A stretch of 64,000 nucleotides of DNA from NCBI RefSeq assembly GCF_002953215.1, contig NZ_CP026378.1:3082540-3146539 (forward strand). The letters are read 5' to 3'. Source of the stretch: Mixta calida (GTDB taxonomy: Bacteria; Pseudomonadota; Gammaproteobacteria; Enterobacterales; Enterobacteriaceae). Made by a program: the position numbers and the translations under genes. Below are positions 17,830 through 26,949 of this stretch, piece by piece. The notes below the pieces were generated by a model that worked only from the letters and a program-made list of their open reading frames with translations, searched no databases and was not told where the DNA came from. Every line of letters starts with the position of its first letter. Position 1 is the stretch's first letter.

Positions 17830-18963
17830 TTATGCGGGTTGATGAACCGCATTGAAGCCCAGCTTGCTCAGCAACGCGGCGGCGGCGGCGTCATCGCACT
17901 GCACATAGAGCGACGACCATTCGCGGCGCTCCTGATACTGCTTGCGCAGGCGGTCGAATTCGCCGGGCTGACCGGCGACTTTGCGCAGCGGCGCATCGTC
18001 GCGGCGCACATCATACACCAGATGTGCCAGACGTTTTAGCGTTGCCTGATCGAGCGGGCCGTGCAGAGTGATGCGGCCAAACTCCGGCGCCGGCAGCAGC
18101 GTCTCCAGCGACACCTGCTGCGCCTGACCGAGAAAGCGGGTCCAGGCCTCGAATACCTGAGTCGTGCCGCGCGCTTTGCCTTCCAGCGTATAGCCCGCGA
18201 TATGCGCGGTGCCGATATCGACGCGCGCCAGCAGCTCTACGTTAAGATCCGGCTCCGGCTCCCAGACATCCAGCACCACGCTAAGATCGTCGCGCTGTTG
18301 CAGCACCCGCAGCAGCGCCGCGTTATCCACCACCGGCCCGCGGCAGGCGTTGATGACGATCGCGTTGGGCTTCAGCGCGCGCAGCAGCGCTTCATCCGCC
18401 ATATGCAGCGTTTGATAGCGGCCCGCTTTAAACAGCGGCGTATGGAAGGTTAGCACGTCCGCCTGCGCCGCCACCGTTTCCAGCGGCAGGAAATCGCCCG
18501 CGTCGCCGCGATCGGCGCGCGGCGGATCGCACAGCAGGGTTTTCACGCCCAGCGCTTCCAGCCGCTTTTGCAGGCGGCCGCCGACGTTGCCGACGCCGAC
18601 AATGCCGACGGTGCGATCGGTAAGCTGAAAGCCGTCGCGCTCCGCCAGCATCAGCAGCGCGGAGAAGACATATTCGACAACCGCAATAGCGTTGCAGCCC
18701 GGCGCGGCGGAGAAGCCGATGCCCTGGCGCGCCAGAAAATCCTCATCAATATGGTCGGTGCCCGCGGTGGCGGTGCCGACGAATTTAATCGCCTTGCCGC
18801 CCAGCAGCGCTTCGTTCACCTTCGTGACGGATCGCACCATCAGCGCATCGGCGTCATCCAGCGCCGCCGCTGGAATCGGGCGGCCCGGCACCGCGATCAC
18901 CTCACCCGTGCGGCTGAACAACTCGCGGGCGTAGGGCATATTTTCATCTACCAGAATTTTCAC
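17830..18963 (-). CDS. pdxB: Erythronate-4-phosphate dehydrogenase PdxB
   Basis: NAD-dependent D-2-hydroxyacid dehydrogenase family enzyme (377 aa) of the DXP-dependent pyridoxal phosphate pathway. Substrate region [17 protein letters not shown] loop [20 protein letters not shown] and catalytic-domain block [11 protein letters not shown] are present, and the family C-terminal domain ([18 protein letters not shown]) confirms PdxB. The start is GTG at 18963 with AGGAAA upstream. Confidence 0.97.
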   Translation of the reverse strand: MKILVDENMPYARELFSRTGEVIAVPGRPIPAAALDDADALMVRSVTKVNEALLGGKAIKFVGTATAGTDHIDEDFLARQGIGFSAAPGCNAIAVVEYVFSALLMLAERDGFQLTDRTVGIVGVGNVGGRLQKRLEALGVKTLLCDPPRADRGDAGDFLPLETVAAQADVLTFHTPLFKAGRYQTLHMADEALLRALKPNAIVINACRGPVVDNAALLRVLQQRDDLSVVLDVWEPEPDLNVELLARVDIGTAHIAGYTLEGKARGTTQVFEAWTRFLGQAQQVSLETLLPAPEFGRITLHGPLDQATLKRLAHLVYDVRRDDAPLRKVAGQPGEFDRLRKQYQERREWSSLYVQCDDAAAAALLSKLGFNAVHQPA

Positions 18964-19021
18964 TACGGCTTTCCTGCATCGACTGAAAAGAGGAGTATGT
19001 TGCCATACTCATCGCGGAAAT

Positions 19022-19810
19022 TCATGCCGCAACGTGCCGCCGCCCGGCGCGGTAGCGCTCCGGCGTGGTGCCCGCCTGCTGCTGAAACATTACGATCAGC
19101 GCAGAGGCGGAACTGTACCCCAGCTCAAGCGCGATATCCTGCACCGAGCGCCCCTGCTCCAGCAGCGAAATGGCGTGGAGAAAGCGCAGCCGCTGCCGCC
19201 ATTCGCTGAGCGACATGCCCAGCTGCGCCTGACAGCGGCGCGCCAGCGTGCGTTCGGTAGTGTAGACGCGTTGCGCCCACTGCGCGATAGTGGTGCTGTC
19301 GCCGGGATGGTTTTCCAGCGCCTGCAGAATCGGCGCCAGGTATTTATCCGTCGACCGCGGCAGATAGCTCTCCTGGGTCGGCGCCAGCAGCAGCCGGTCG
19401 CGCACCACCTCGCACAGGCGTAAATCGGCCTCGGTCTGCGGCAGATGCAGCTGACGCGCGGCGAAGTCATCCATAATCGCCTTCACGATCGGTCCGGCCT
19501 GGATCAGGCAGGGCTGCGGCGGCATGCCGTCACAGAGCCCGGCGGCGATGTTAAAGGTCAGCAGCCTGGTATCCTTATGGTTATAGCTGGCATGTTCGCG
19601 CTGCGGCGGGATCCAAACCGGAAACGCCGCCGGGGTCAGCAGCCGTTTGCCCTCGACCTCAATTTGCAGCACGTTGCCCTCGACGAAGATCAGTTGACCC
19701 CAGCGATGGATATGCGGCAGATACTCCGTGCGGGCGTTGGTCTGCTCGTAGCGCACAAAGAAACGAAAGTCGTCGGCGTGCGACGGCTCCTGATAAACAA
19801 GCTGAACCAT
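19022..19810 (-). CDS. AraC-family transcriptional regulator
   Basis: 262 aa regulator with an N-terminal cupin-like sensing domain (HIHRWGQLIFVEGNVLQIEV, PPQREHASYNHK) and a C-terminal double helix-turn-helix (about 165-255: YTTERTLARRCQAQLGMSLSEWRQRLR, then IALELGYSSASALIVMFQQQ). This layout is that of NimR/YeaM-type regulators that sit beside and control an exporter. Here the divergent neighbour is an EamA transporter, the likely target. Confidence 0.88.
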   Translation of the reverse strand: MVQLVYQEPSHADDFRFFVRYEQTNARTEYLPHIHRWGQLIFVEGNVLQIEVEGKRLLTPAAFPVWIPPQREHASYNHKDTRLLTFNIAAGLCDGMPPQPCLIQAGPIVKAIMDDFAARQLHLPQTEADLRLCEVVRDRLLLAPTQESYLPRSTDKYLAPILQALENHPGDSTTIAQWAQRVYTTERTLARRCQAQLGMSLSEWRQRLRFLHAISLLEQGRSVQDIALELGYSSASALIVMFQQQAGTTPERYRAGRRHVAA

Positions 19811-19935
19811 CCGTTCTCCGAAAAAAGGCGCGGCGATCTGTCCGGTCGGTGAATCATTTTGTCAGATTTTAATTATCTGTCTGAAAACGGACAAGCGTAC
19901 ACTGCCCGCAATCCGCCAAGAGGTGCATAATCACG

Positions 19936-20847
19936 ATGAGCTTTCTTTTTCCCCTTTTTGCCGTGCTGATCTGGTCGGTTAACGCCATTGTCAGCAAACT
20001 TTCCGCCGGCGCTATCGATCCGGCGGCGATCTCTTTCTATCGCTGGCTGCTGGCGTTGCTGGCGCTGACGCCCTTTGTGCTGCCCGCCGTCTGGCGCAAC
20101 CGCCGCGAGGTGGCGAAGGCCTGGTGGAAACTGCTGGTGCTGGGTCTGCTGGGCATGGTGCTCTACCAGTGCCTGACCTATTATGCGGCGCACAGCGTCA
20201 CCGCGCTGTTTATGGGCATACTGAACGCGCTGATCCCGCTGCTGACGGTGCTGCTGAGCGTAGTGATTTTACGGGTCGCGCCGACGCTCGGCATTCTGCT
20301 CGGCACGCTGTTTTCGTTTTGCGGGCTGATCTGGCTGGTAAGCCAGGGGAATCCCGCGCAGCTGCTGACGCATGGACTGGGAACCGGCGAGCTGATGATG
20401 TTCGCCGCGTCGACCTCCTATGCGCTCTACGGCGTGCTGACCAAACGCTGGGCGATCGCCCTGCCGGGCTGGCAGAGTCTCTATATGCAGATTTTCTTCG
20501 GCGTGCTGCTGCTGACGCCCAACTTTCTGCACGCGCCGGATATCAGCCTGAACGCCGCGAATATTCCGCTGGTGCTGTTCGCCGGCATTCCCGCCTCGAT
20601 TATCGCGCCGTTTTTATGGATTCAGGGCGTACTGCGCATGGGCGCCAGCACCACCAGCATTTTTATGAATCTGGTGCCGATTTTTACTGCCGTTATCGCC
20701 GTGCTGTTTCTGCATGAAACGCTGCACAGCTATCACTTTATCGGCGGCGGCGTCACGCTGCTGGGCGTGATTATCGCGCAGCGTCTGCGCACGCCGCTTT
20801 TTAACCGCCGCGCAGTTTCGGCAGCGGAAAAAGACGCCGCCGCCTGA
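19936..20847 (+). CDS. EamA/DMT-family transporter
   Basis: Inner-membrane drug/metabolite transporter (303 aa) with about ten hydrophobic helices arranged as two EamA repeats; the second ends with the family block GASTTSIFMNLVPIFTAVIAV. Members export metabolites or toxic compounds. It is divergent from an AraC regulator; the 125 bp between them contains CAGATTTTAATTATCTG, a near-palindrome that may be the operator. Substrate unknown. Confidence 0.88.
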   Translation: MSFLFPLFAVLIWSVNAIVSKLSAGAIDPAAISFYRWLLALLALTPFVLPAVWRNRREVAKAWWKLLVLGLLGMVLYQCLTYYAAHSVTALFMGILNALIPLLTVLLSVVILRVAPTLGILLGTLFSFCGLIWLVSQGNPAQLLTHGLGTGELMMFAASTSYALYGVLTKRWAIALPGWQSLYMQIFFGVLLLTPNFLHAPDISLNAANIPLVLFAGIPASIIAPFLWIQGVLRMGASTTSIFMNLVPIFTAVIAVLFLHETLHSYHFIGGGVTLLGVIIAQRLRTPLFNRRAVSAAEKDAAA

Positions 20848-20859
20848 GCCCGCGACGCT

Positions 20860-20929
20860 GTGATTTTTCTCCCGACGCGGCTGGCGGCCGCTGCGTCGGC
20901 GAGAAGCTGACCCGTCAGGGAAAAATCAC
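20860..20929. other. Nested inverted repeats after the EamA gene
   Basis: Outer arms GTGATTTTTCTCCC and GGGAAAAATCAC (one base bulged) enclose an inner stem CCGACGC / GCGTCGG. The fold could serve as a terminator or as a structured RNA; it lies 13 bp past the EamA stop and about 115 bp before flk. Confidence 0.45.
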
Positions 20930-21044
20930 GCCGCGACACCCGCCTCGCCCCTGGATTTTTCTGTGTCAGGATTGGTATCATAGCGCCCTACTCCACTTTT
21001 CCGGCGCGCCCCGGATTTTGACCCGCCGTTTTAAGGATTCCGCC

Positions 21045-22082
21045 ATGCAACCTCTTACTGGCCCCGGCGCGCCCCAGGGCGATCGCACAACTGTACCTGG
21101 CCAGCCTCCTCGCGGCGGCACGCCTGGCGAACAACCGCTTTCTCCGGCGCAGCGCACCACGCTGGAACGTCTGGTGGTGCGCATTATGTCGCTCAGCGCC
21201 TTAAAAGCGCCTGAGCTGTGGGCGGGATTGCGCCATGAGGTCGGCGTAAAAAACGATGCCGAGCTACAGTCGCGCCACTTTCCCGCCGCGGAAAACTTCC
21301 TGAACGGCAGGCTGTCGCAGGTGCAGAACAGCCACGCCACGCGCCAGCTGTTGCAGCAGTTGACCGAGCTGTTGCCGCAGGGCAACAACCGTCAGGCGGT
21401 GAGCGACTTTATCCGTCAGCAGTTTGGCCACACGGTGCTCAGTTCGCTGTCGCAGGATCAGCTGCGTCAGGTGCTGACCATGCTGCAAAACGGTCAGATG
21501 ACTATTCCGCAGCCGCAGCTGAGCCGCAACAGCGATCGCACCCTGCTGCCGGCTGAGCATCAAACGCTGAATCAGCAGGTGGTAAAACTGGCTGCCGCCA
21601 CCGGCGAGCAGTCTACATCGGTATGGAACGCCGCTCTGAAGCTGGTGGGTCTGAAAAGCGGCGATCCGATCCCGTCACGTCATTTCCCGCTGCTGACGCA
21701 GTATCTGCAGGTGCGTCAGACTCTGAGCCAGCAGCATGCGCCAACGCTGCAAATGCTGGAGGCGGCGCTGAAGCATCCGCCGGATCGCGCCGAGCAGCAA
21801 ATGCTGGAAGATTACAGCCAGCAGCGTTTTCAGGCGACGCCGCAAACAGTGCTGACTTCAGCGCAGGCGCAGGATCTGCTGAACCTGCTCTTTTCCCGTC
21901 GCGCCGAGCGGGTCAGTGAGAGCGAAACCCTACGCGCCGACAGCGAGATCAACCCGCAGCCGATCTATAACCCGCTGATTCCGTGGCTGCCAGCGCCGTT
22001 GCAGCCGCTGGCTGGCCGTCCGGTGCTGGCGACCTTTATCGCCCTGCTGGTGGTCGCGCTGCTGCTGTATCTGCTGTTCTGA
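21045..22082 (+). CDS. flk: Flagella biosynthesis regulator Flk
   Basis: 345 aa tail-anchored inner-membrane protein that in Salmonella prevents premature export switching before the flagellar P and L rings form. It has a Pro/Gly/Gln-rich N-terminus, the conserved block SRHFPAAENFLNGRL, a Gln-rich middle and a single C-terminal helix (LATFIALLVVALLLYLLF). ATG at 21045 with AAGGA upstream; the frame from TTG 21018 is disfavoured. Position downstream of pdxB and near yfcJ-fabB matches E. coli. Confidence 0.9.
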   Translation: MQPLTGPGAPQGDRTTVPGQPPRGGTPGEQPLSPAQRTTLERLVVRIMSLSALKAPELWAGLRHEVGVKNDAELQSRHFPAAENFLNGRLSQVQNSHATRQLLQQLTELLPQGNNRQAVSDFIRQQFGHTVLSSLSQDQLRQVLTMLQNGQMTIPQPQLSRNSDRTLLPAEHQTLNQQVVKLAAATGEQSTSVWNAALKLVGLKSGDPIPSRHFPLLTQYLQVRQTLSQQHAPTLQMLEAALKHPPDRAEQQMLEDYSQQRFQATPQTVLTSAQAQDLLNLLFSRRAERVSESETLRADSEINPQPIYNPLIPWLPAPLQPLAGRPVLATFIALLVVALLLYLLF

Positions 22083-22098
22083 TCGGGCAGCGCGCCAG

Positions 22099-22551
22099 CT
22101 AGCAGCCGCAGTCGCTGCGCCCTGTCCTCTGCGGCCATTCGCCCGACGCGTCTCCTTCGACGACCGGGTGCTGGTCGCGCCGCCAGAAATCGAGCCCGCC
22201 GATTAACTCTTTAACGTGCAGCCCGGCGCTGGCCAGTTTCCACGCCGCCTTTGTCGAGCCGTTGCAGCCGATGCCGTCGCAGTAGGTCACGTAAACTTTC
22301 GTGCGATCGAGCTGCGCCAGGCGTTCCGGCGTCATGTCACGGTGAGGAAAGTTGATAGCTCCGCAGATATGGCCTGCGCGCCAGGCCTGCGGCGATCGCG
22401 CGTCGATCACCACAATATCCTCAATGCCGTTGGCTAAATCTTCGGCGACATCCCAGGCATCGGCGTAGTAAGCGAGCTTGCGCGCCAGCCATGCCGCGCT
22501 GTCAGCGGCGTCAGGCGGTGGAAAAGCGAGTACGGCGGAAGCGTGGGTCAT
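22099..22551 (-). CDS. Rhodanese-like domain protein
   Basis: 150 aa single-domain sulfurtransferase-like protein: DIVVIDARSPQAWRAGHICGAINFPHRDM is the rhodanese N-half and VYVTYCDGIGCNGST holds the candidate catalytic cysteine. The ATG at 22551 has AGGAG 8 nt upstream. The C-terminal CGC motif is an unusual extra cysteine pair. It is divergent from a MocR-type regulator, which may control it; the sulfur acceptor is unknown. Confidence 0.82.
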   Translation of the reverse strand: MTHASAVLAFPPPDAADSAAWLARKLAYYADAWDVAEDLANGIEDIVVIDARSPQAWRAGHICGAINFPHRDMTPERLAQLDRTKVYVTYCDGIGCNGSTKAAWKLASAGLHVKELIGGLDFWRRDQHPVVEGDASGEWPQRTGRSDCGC

Positions 22552-22639
22552 GATTTTTTCTCCTGTGGTTTTTCTTTCATCATAACGGCGCATCGGTATG
22601 ATGCGAGATACCCATTTCGCTTTATTGATAAGACCTATT

Positions 22640-24076
22640 ATGGCCGCCCTCACCGCACGTCTTCTAATGCTTTATTCAGCGCAAAGCAGCGCTACCCGTC
22701 GCGATCGCCTCTGTAACGCGCTGCGTCAGGCGATCGGCGAAGGCAGCCTGACGGCGGGCAATCGTCTGCCCTCCTCGCGCTTGCTGGCCGTTGATCTGCA
22801 ACTTTCGCGCGTAACGGTAGAGGCCGCCTACAGCCAACTGGAGAGCGAAGGTTATCTGACGCGAAAAACCGGCAAGGGCACCTTTGTCGCGATTACCCTG
22901 CGCGCGCCGGGCGCTAAAGATGTCGTTACGCATGCGCCGCGGACGGTGACGCTCTCACGCCGCGCGGCCAGAGTGGTGGCTGGCGGAGGCTGTCAGGACC
23001 CGCTTTATCCGTGGGCTTTCGCGGCGGGATCGCCGGAGCTACGCGCTTTTCCTCATGAGCTGTGGCGTCGCCTTACCGCCCGGCAGCAGAGGCAGGGCAG
23101 CGTGCTGATGCGCTACGGCGATCCGCAGGGCTGGCTGCCGCTGCGTCAGGCGCTCGCCGCTTATCTGGCGCAGGCGCGCGGCGTGCGCTGCGCACCTGAG
23201 CAGATTATTGTGCTGACCAGTTCGCAGCAGGCGTTGCAGATGCTGTCGCTGCTGTTGCTGGATAATGGCGAAGAAGTGTGGATGGAAAACCCCGGCTATC
23301 CGGGCGCGCATCACGCTTTTCTCAACGCCGGCGCGCGCATTACCGGCGTGACGGTCGACGAGCAGGGAGCGGTGCCGCCTGCCGACGGCGCGCCGCGGCT
23401 TATTTACCTGACCCCTTCGCACCAGTATCCCACCGGCGCGCCGCTCAGCCTGGAAAGGCGGCTGGCGTGGCTGACGCTGGCGGAGCAGCGGCAGAGCTGG
23501 ATCGTGGAGGATGATTACGACAGCGAATTCTGGTACGACGCGCAGCCGATGCCCGCCATGCAGGGGCTTCGGCCCGACGGTAGGGTGATTTATCTCGGCA
23601 CCTTTTCTAAATCGCTGTTTCCCTCGCTGCGGCTGGCGTGGATGGTAGCGCCGGATGCCTTTATCGAACCGCTGCTGCGTCTGCGCAGCGTGATGGATGG
23701 ACACAGCGCGCTGCTGCCGCAGTCGGTGACCGCCGCCTTTATCGAACAGGGCCACTATGCGGCGCACCTGCGTCTGATGCGCCAGCTTTACCAGAGCCGC
23801 CGCGATCTGCTGTTGGAGCAGCTGAGCGCGCGCCTGCCCGACCAATTGCAGCTGCTGCCCTGTCGCGGCGGTTTACAGCTGACCGCCCTGCTGCGTCAGG
23901 GAGACGAGGCAAAGCTGACAGAGTGCGCGGCGCGGCAACAGCTGCTGCTGCCGCGTCTCGCTCCCTGCTGGCTCGACGCCGAACGCCCGGCTCAGCAGGG
24001 ATGGCTGCTTGGCTTTGCCGCGCTGGAGCGTGCGGAGATCGTCGCTGGCGTCAATAAGCTGGCCGCCCTTTTCTAA
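22640..24076 (+). CDS. MocR-type (GntR/aminotransferase) transcriptional regulator
   Basis: About 478 aa fusion of a GntR winged helix ([23 protein letters not shown], ~28-90) and a class I aminotransferase-like domain. The PLP-binding lysine is in [15 protein letters not shown], and PLP-contact motifs [10 protein letters not shown] and NPGYPG are present, so it probably senses PLP or an amino acid/vitamin B6 adduct. The start is uncertain: the frame is open to 22598 and no strong ribosome site is visible. The divergent rhodanese gene is a likely target. It overlaps yfcJ tail to tail by 4 nt. Confidence 0.83.
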   Translation: MAALTARLLMLYSAQSSATRRDRLCNALRQAIGEGSLTAGNRLPSSRLLAVDLQLSRVTVEAAYSQLESEGYLTRKTGKGTFVAITLRAPGAKDVVTHAPRTVTLSRRAARVVAGGGCQDPLYPWAFAAGSPELRAFPHELWRRLTARQQRQGSVLMRYGDPQGWLPLRQALAAYLAQARGVRCAPEQIIVLTSSQQALQMLSLLLLDNGEEVWMENPGYPGAHHAFLNAGARITGVTVDEQGAVPPADGAPRLIYLTPSHQYPTGAPLSLERRLAWLTLAEQRQSWIVEDDYDSEFWYDAQPMPAMQGLRPDGRVIYLGTFSKSLFPSLRLAWMVAPDAFIEPLLRLRSVMDGHSALLPQSVTAAFIEQGHYAAHLRLMRQLYQSRRDLLLEQLSARLPDQLQLLPCRGGLQLTALLRQGDEAKLTECAARQQLLLPRLAPCWLDAERPAQQGWLLGFAALERAEIVAGVNKLAALF

Positions 24077-25245
24077 GGCTGACGCCTAATCGAGAGCGAG
24101 AGCATCATGCCGAGCGCGGCGCAGACGGCGGCGGCGAAATAGACTGCGCCGTAGCCGAACGATGTCGCCAGCAGGCCGGTCAACGGCCCGGTGATGCCAT
24201 AAGCGATATCCTGAAAGGCGGCGAAACCGCCCAGCGCCGTGCCGCGCACCTGCGGCGCGACCCGTTTCACCACCTCAACGCCAAGCGCCGGGAAGACCAG
24301 CGAACAGCCGCAGCCGGTCAGCGCGGCGCCCGCCAGCGCCATTGTTCCGCTGGTAGAGAACCCCATCAGCAGCAGTCCCGCCACCTCAATCGCCAGCGAC
24401 GCCACCGCCACGCGGCGGCCGCCCAGACGGTCCGGCAACGTGCCGAAAAAGATACGCACCAGCACAAAAGCGCAGCCAAAAGCGCTCAGGGCGAAACCGG
24501 CATTGCCCCAGTTGCGTTCCGCAAACCAGAGCGAAGTGAAGGTGCCGATGGCGGCAAAGCCCACGCCCTGTAGCGCCAGCGCGCAGCCCGGCGAGAAAAT
24601 CTGCCCAATCACGCGCCACAGCGAAGGGCGTTCCCCGCCCTGCACCGGCACCGAACGAATCCAGACGTTAATCGCCAGCGAGAACAGCGGCAACAGCAGC
24701 GCCACTACGCCTAACCCGCTAAAGCCACAGCGCGCATGGATCCACAGCCCCAGCGGCGCTCCTGCCGCCAGCGCGCCGTAAATGGCCATGCCGTTCCAGG
24801 ACATGACCAGCCCGGAACGTTTCGGCCCCACCAGCCCCAGCCCCCAGGTCATATTGCCGGTCAGCAGCAGACTTTCGCCAAAGCCCAGCAGCAAACGCCC
24901 CACCACCAGCAACGCGAATTTTCCGGCGGCGGCCAGCGGCAGCTGGGCGGCGAGCAGATAGGCCGCGCCGACCAGCGCGATCGCCAGCATGCCCTGTTGG
25001 GTGGTGATTTTCGCGCCGTGCCGGTCAGCGCGCCTGCCGGCGAAGCTGCGCGTCAGCAGCGTGGCGAAAAATTGCACGCCTACCGCCACGCCCACCATCA
25101 GGTTGCTGTAGCCCAGCTCCTGATGCACAAACAGCGGGATCACCGGCAGCGCCAGCCCGGCGGTCAGATAGGTTAAGAAGACGGCGAAAGAGGTGCAGGC
25201 GATTAACGCCTTGCCTGTTGAAGTGTGGATTGTCGTCTCGGACAT
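24073..25245 (-). CDS. yfcJ: MFS transporter YfcJ
   Basis: Twelve-helix major facilitator (390 aa) of the YfcJ/YhhS group, which transports sugars/arabinose or small drugs in E. coli. Family blocks are [38 protein letters not shown] and [27 protein letters not shown]. It sits between flk and fabB as in E. coli, with a MocR/rhodanese pair inserted beside it. Confidence 0.9.
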   Translation of the reverse strand: MSETTIHTSTGKALIACTSFAVFLTYLTAGLALPVIPLFVHQELGYSNLMVGVAVGVQFFATLLTRSFAGRRADRHGAKITTQQGMLAIALVGAAYLLAAQLPLAAAGKFALLVVGRLLLGFGESLLLTGNMTWGLGLVGPKRSGLVMSWNGMAIYGALAAGAPLGLWIHARCGFSGLGVVALLLPLFSLAINVWIRSVPVQGGERPSLWRVIGQIFSPGCALALQGVGFAAIGTFTSLWFAERNWGNAGFALSAFGCAFVLVRIFFGTLPDRLGGRRVAVASLAIEVAGLLLMGFSTSGTMALAGAALTGCGCSLVFPALGVEVVKRVAPQVRGTALGGFAAFQDIAYGITGPLTGLLATSFGYGAVYFAAAVCAALGMMLSLSIRRQP

Positions 25246-25350
25246 TCGTCACGGTTCTCCTGAGTATTGCAGGCGCATGTCGGCCACGCGCGCCCTTATG
25301 ACCGGCGTCAAATGCCGGAGCGGGTGCGTTGGTTAACGTGAACGCTTACG

Positions 25351-25369
25351 CAATATCATGACGATATTG
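25351..25369. promoter_or_regulatory. Palindrome upstream of yfcJ
   Basis: CAATATC-ATGAC-GATATTG, flanked by GTTAAC on both sides, about 105 bp upstream of the yfcJ start. It is the only clear signal in the 25246-25530 gap apart from the fabB terminator, and could be an operator. No factor can be named. Confidence 0.3.
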
Positions 25370-25530
25370 TTAACTGAAAAAAGGCGCGACGCGGATGCGT
25401 TGAACGCTGGCAGGGAGTGTAATAGAGATATCCGCGCGGCACCAACCGGCGCGTTCAGCTTTTTTCACCCTTGACGCCGGAATTCGCGCCGTCTCGCAAA
25501 AAGCGTCCTGGCGACAGGGAGATCGCAGGC

Positions 25531-25557
25531 AAAAAAAAGCCCGGCGGATGCCGGGCT
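25531..25557 (-). terminator. fabB terminator
   Basis: Eight-bp stem AGCCCGGC / GCCGGGCT with loop GGAT (on the plus strand) followed on the minus strand by a run of eight Ts, 16 nt past the fabB stop. A textbook intrinsic terminator. Confidence 0.88.
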
Positions 25558-25573
25558 GATGATAACGCGTCGC

Positions 25574-26791
25574 TTACTGATATTTACGCATGGTCAGCGT
25601 AGCGTTGGTACCGCCAAAGCCAAAGCTGTTGGACATCACCGTCGTCAGCTTACGTTCGGTCGGCTCGGTGATGATGTTCATTCCTTCCGCCGCCGGATCG
25701 CGCTCTTCCACGTTGATACTCGGCGCGATAAAGCCGTGCTCCAGCATCAGCAGGGTGTAGATCGCTTCCTGCACGCCCGCAGCGCCCAGCGAATGGCCGG
25801 TCATTGCTTTGGTGGCGGAGATAGCAGGCTGCTGTTCGCCGAATACTTCGCGGATCGCGCCCAGCTCTTTCACATCGCCGACCGGCGTGGAGGTGCCGTG
25901 GGTGTTCAGGTAGTCGATCGGGGTATCGAGTCCCTGCATCGCCATCTTCATGCAGCGCACCGCGCCTTCGCCTGAAGGGGCAACCATATCCGCGCCGTCA
26001 GAGGTCGCGCCGTAGCCGACGATCTCCGCATAGATATGTGCGCCGCGCGCCAGAGCATGTTCCAGCTCCTCAACCACCACCATGCCGCCGCCGCCGGCGA
26101 TGACGAAACCATCACGGTTGGCGTCATAGGTGCGGGACGCTTTTTCCGGGGTTTCGTTATATTTAGTGGAGAGCGCGCCCATCGCATCAAACTCGCAGGC
26201 CATTTCCCAGCTCAGCTCCTCGCCGCCGCCAGCAAAAACGATGTCCTGTTTGCCCAGCTGAATCTGCTCTACCGCGTTGCCGATGCAGTGCGCGGAGGTA
26301 GCGCAGGCGGAGCTGATAGAGTAGTTCACGCCGTGGATTTTAAACGGCGTCGCCAGGCAGGCGGAAACGCCGGAGCCCATCGCTTTGGTGACCACGTACG
26401 GGCCCACCGCTTTCAGGCCGCGCGGGCTACGCATCGCGTCAGCGCCGAACACCTGATAGCGCGGAGAGCCGCCGCCGGAACCGGCGATCAGGCCAACACG
26501 CGGGTTATTCTGGTAAACCTCGTCGCTCAGGCCGGCGTCTTTAATCGCTTCAGCCATAGAGAGATAAGCATAAATGGACGCGTCACTCATAAAGCGCACA
26601 ATTTTGCGGTCAATGAGGCCTGTGGTATCAAGTTTAACGTTACCCCAGACGTGACTACGCATGCCGGAATCTTTCATCTCCTGTGAGAAAGTGATGCCAG
26701 AGCGGCCTTCACGCAGAGATGCCAGGACTTCCTCCTGGTTGTTACCAATGCTGGAAACGATCCCCAGGCCAGTAATCACAGCACGTTTCAT
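25574..26791 (-). CDS. fabB: Beta-ketoacyl-ACP synthase I FabB
   Basis: Elongating condensing enzyme (405 aa) required for unsaturated fatty acid synthesis. Catalytic Cys163 is in [11 protein letters not shown], with the two histidines in [12 protein letters not shown] and [10 protein letters not shown]. FabR and FadR-type sites upstream suggest the usual dual control by unsaturated acyl products and acyl-CoA. Divergent from mnmC. Confidence 0.98.
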   Translation of the reverse strand: MKRAVITGLGIVSSIGNNQEEVLASLREGRSGITFSQEMKDSGMRSHVWGNVKLDTTGLIDRKIVRFMSDASIYAYLSMAEAIKDAGLSDEVYQNNPRVGLIAGSGGGSPRYQVFGADAMRSPRGLKAVGPYVVTKAMGSGVSACLATPFKIHGVNYSISSACATSAHCIGNAVEQIQLGKQDIVFAGGGEELSWEMACEFDAMGALSTKYNETPEKASRTYDANRDGFVIAGGGGMVVVEELEHALARGAHIYAEIVGYGATSDGADMVAPSGEGAVRCMKMAMQGLDTPIDYLNTHGTSTPVGDVKELGAIREVFGEQQPAISATKAMTGHSLGAAGVQEAIYTLLMLEHGFIAPSINVEERDPAAEGMNIITEPTERKLTTVMSNSFGFGGTNATLTMRKYQ

Positions 26792-26837
26792 TAAAATACC
26801 TCTTCCATATCACTATTAGGATTTGACACGCACTTTA

Positions 26838-26872
26838 GCGTACACTTGTACGCCGAACAAGTCCGATCAGCG
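26838..26872 (-). promoter_or_regulatory. FabR and FadR sites upstream of fabB
   Basis: 26838-26853 is GCGTACacttGTACGC, matching the FabR palindrome. Adjacent 26856-26872 reads on the minus strand CGCTGATCGGACTTGTT, close to the FadR consensus AGCTGGTCCGACCTGTT. The pair has the same order relative to fabB as in E. coli, where FabR represses and FadR activates. Confidence 0.75.
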
Positions 26873-26949
26873 AAATTATTGCATAAATTTGCGCGATATG
26901 ACCGGGCTCGATAAAATCCCGCCATTGCCTGATAAATGAGCCATTCCCG

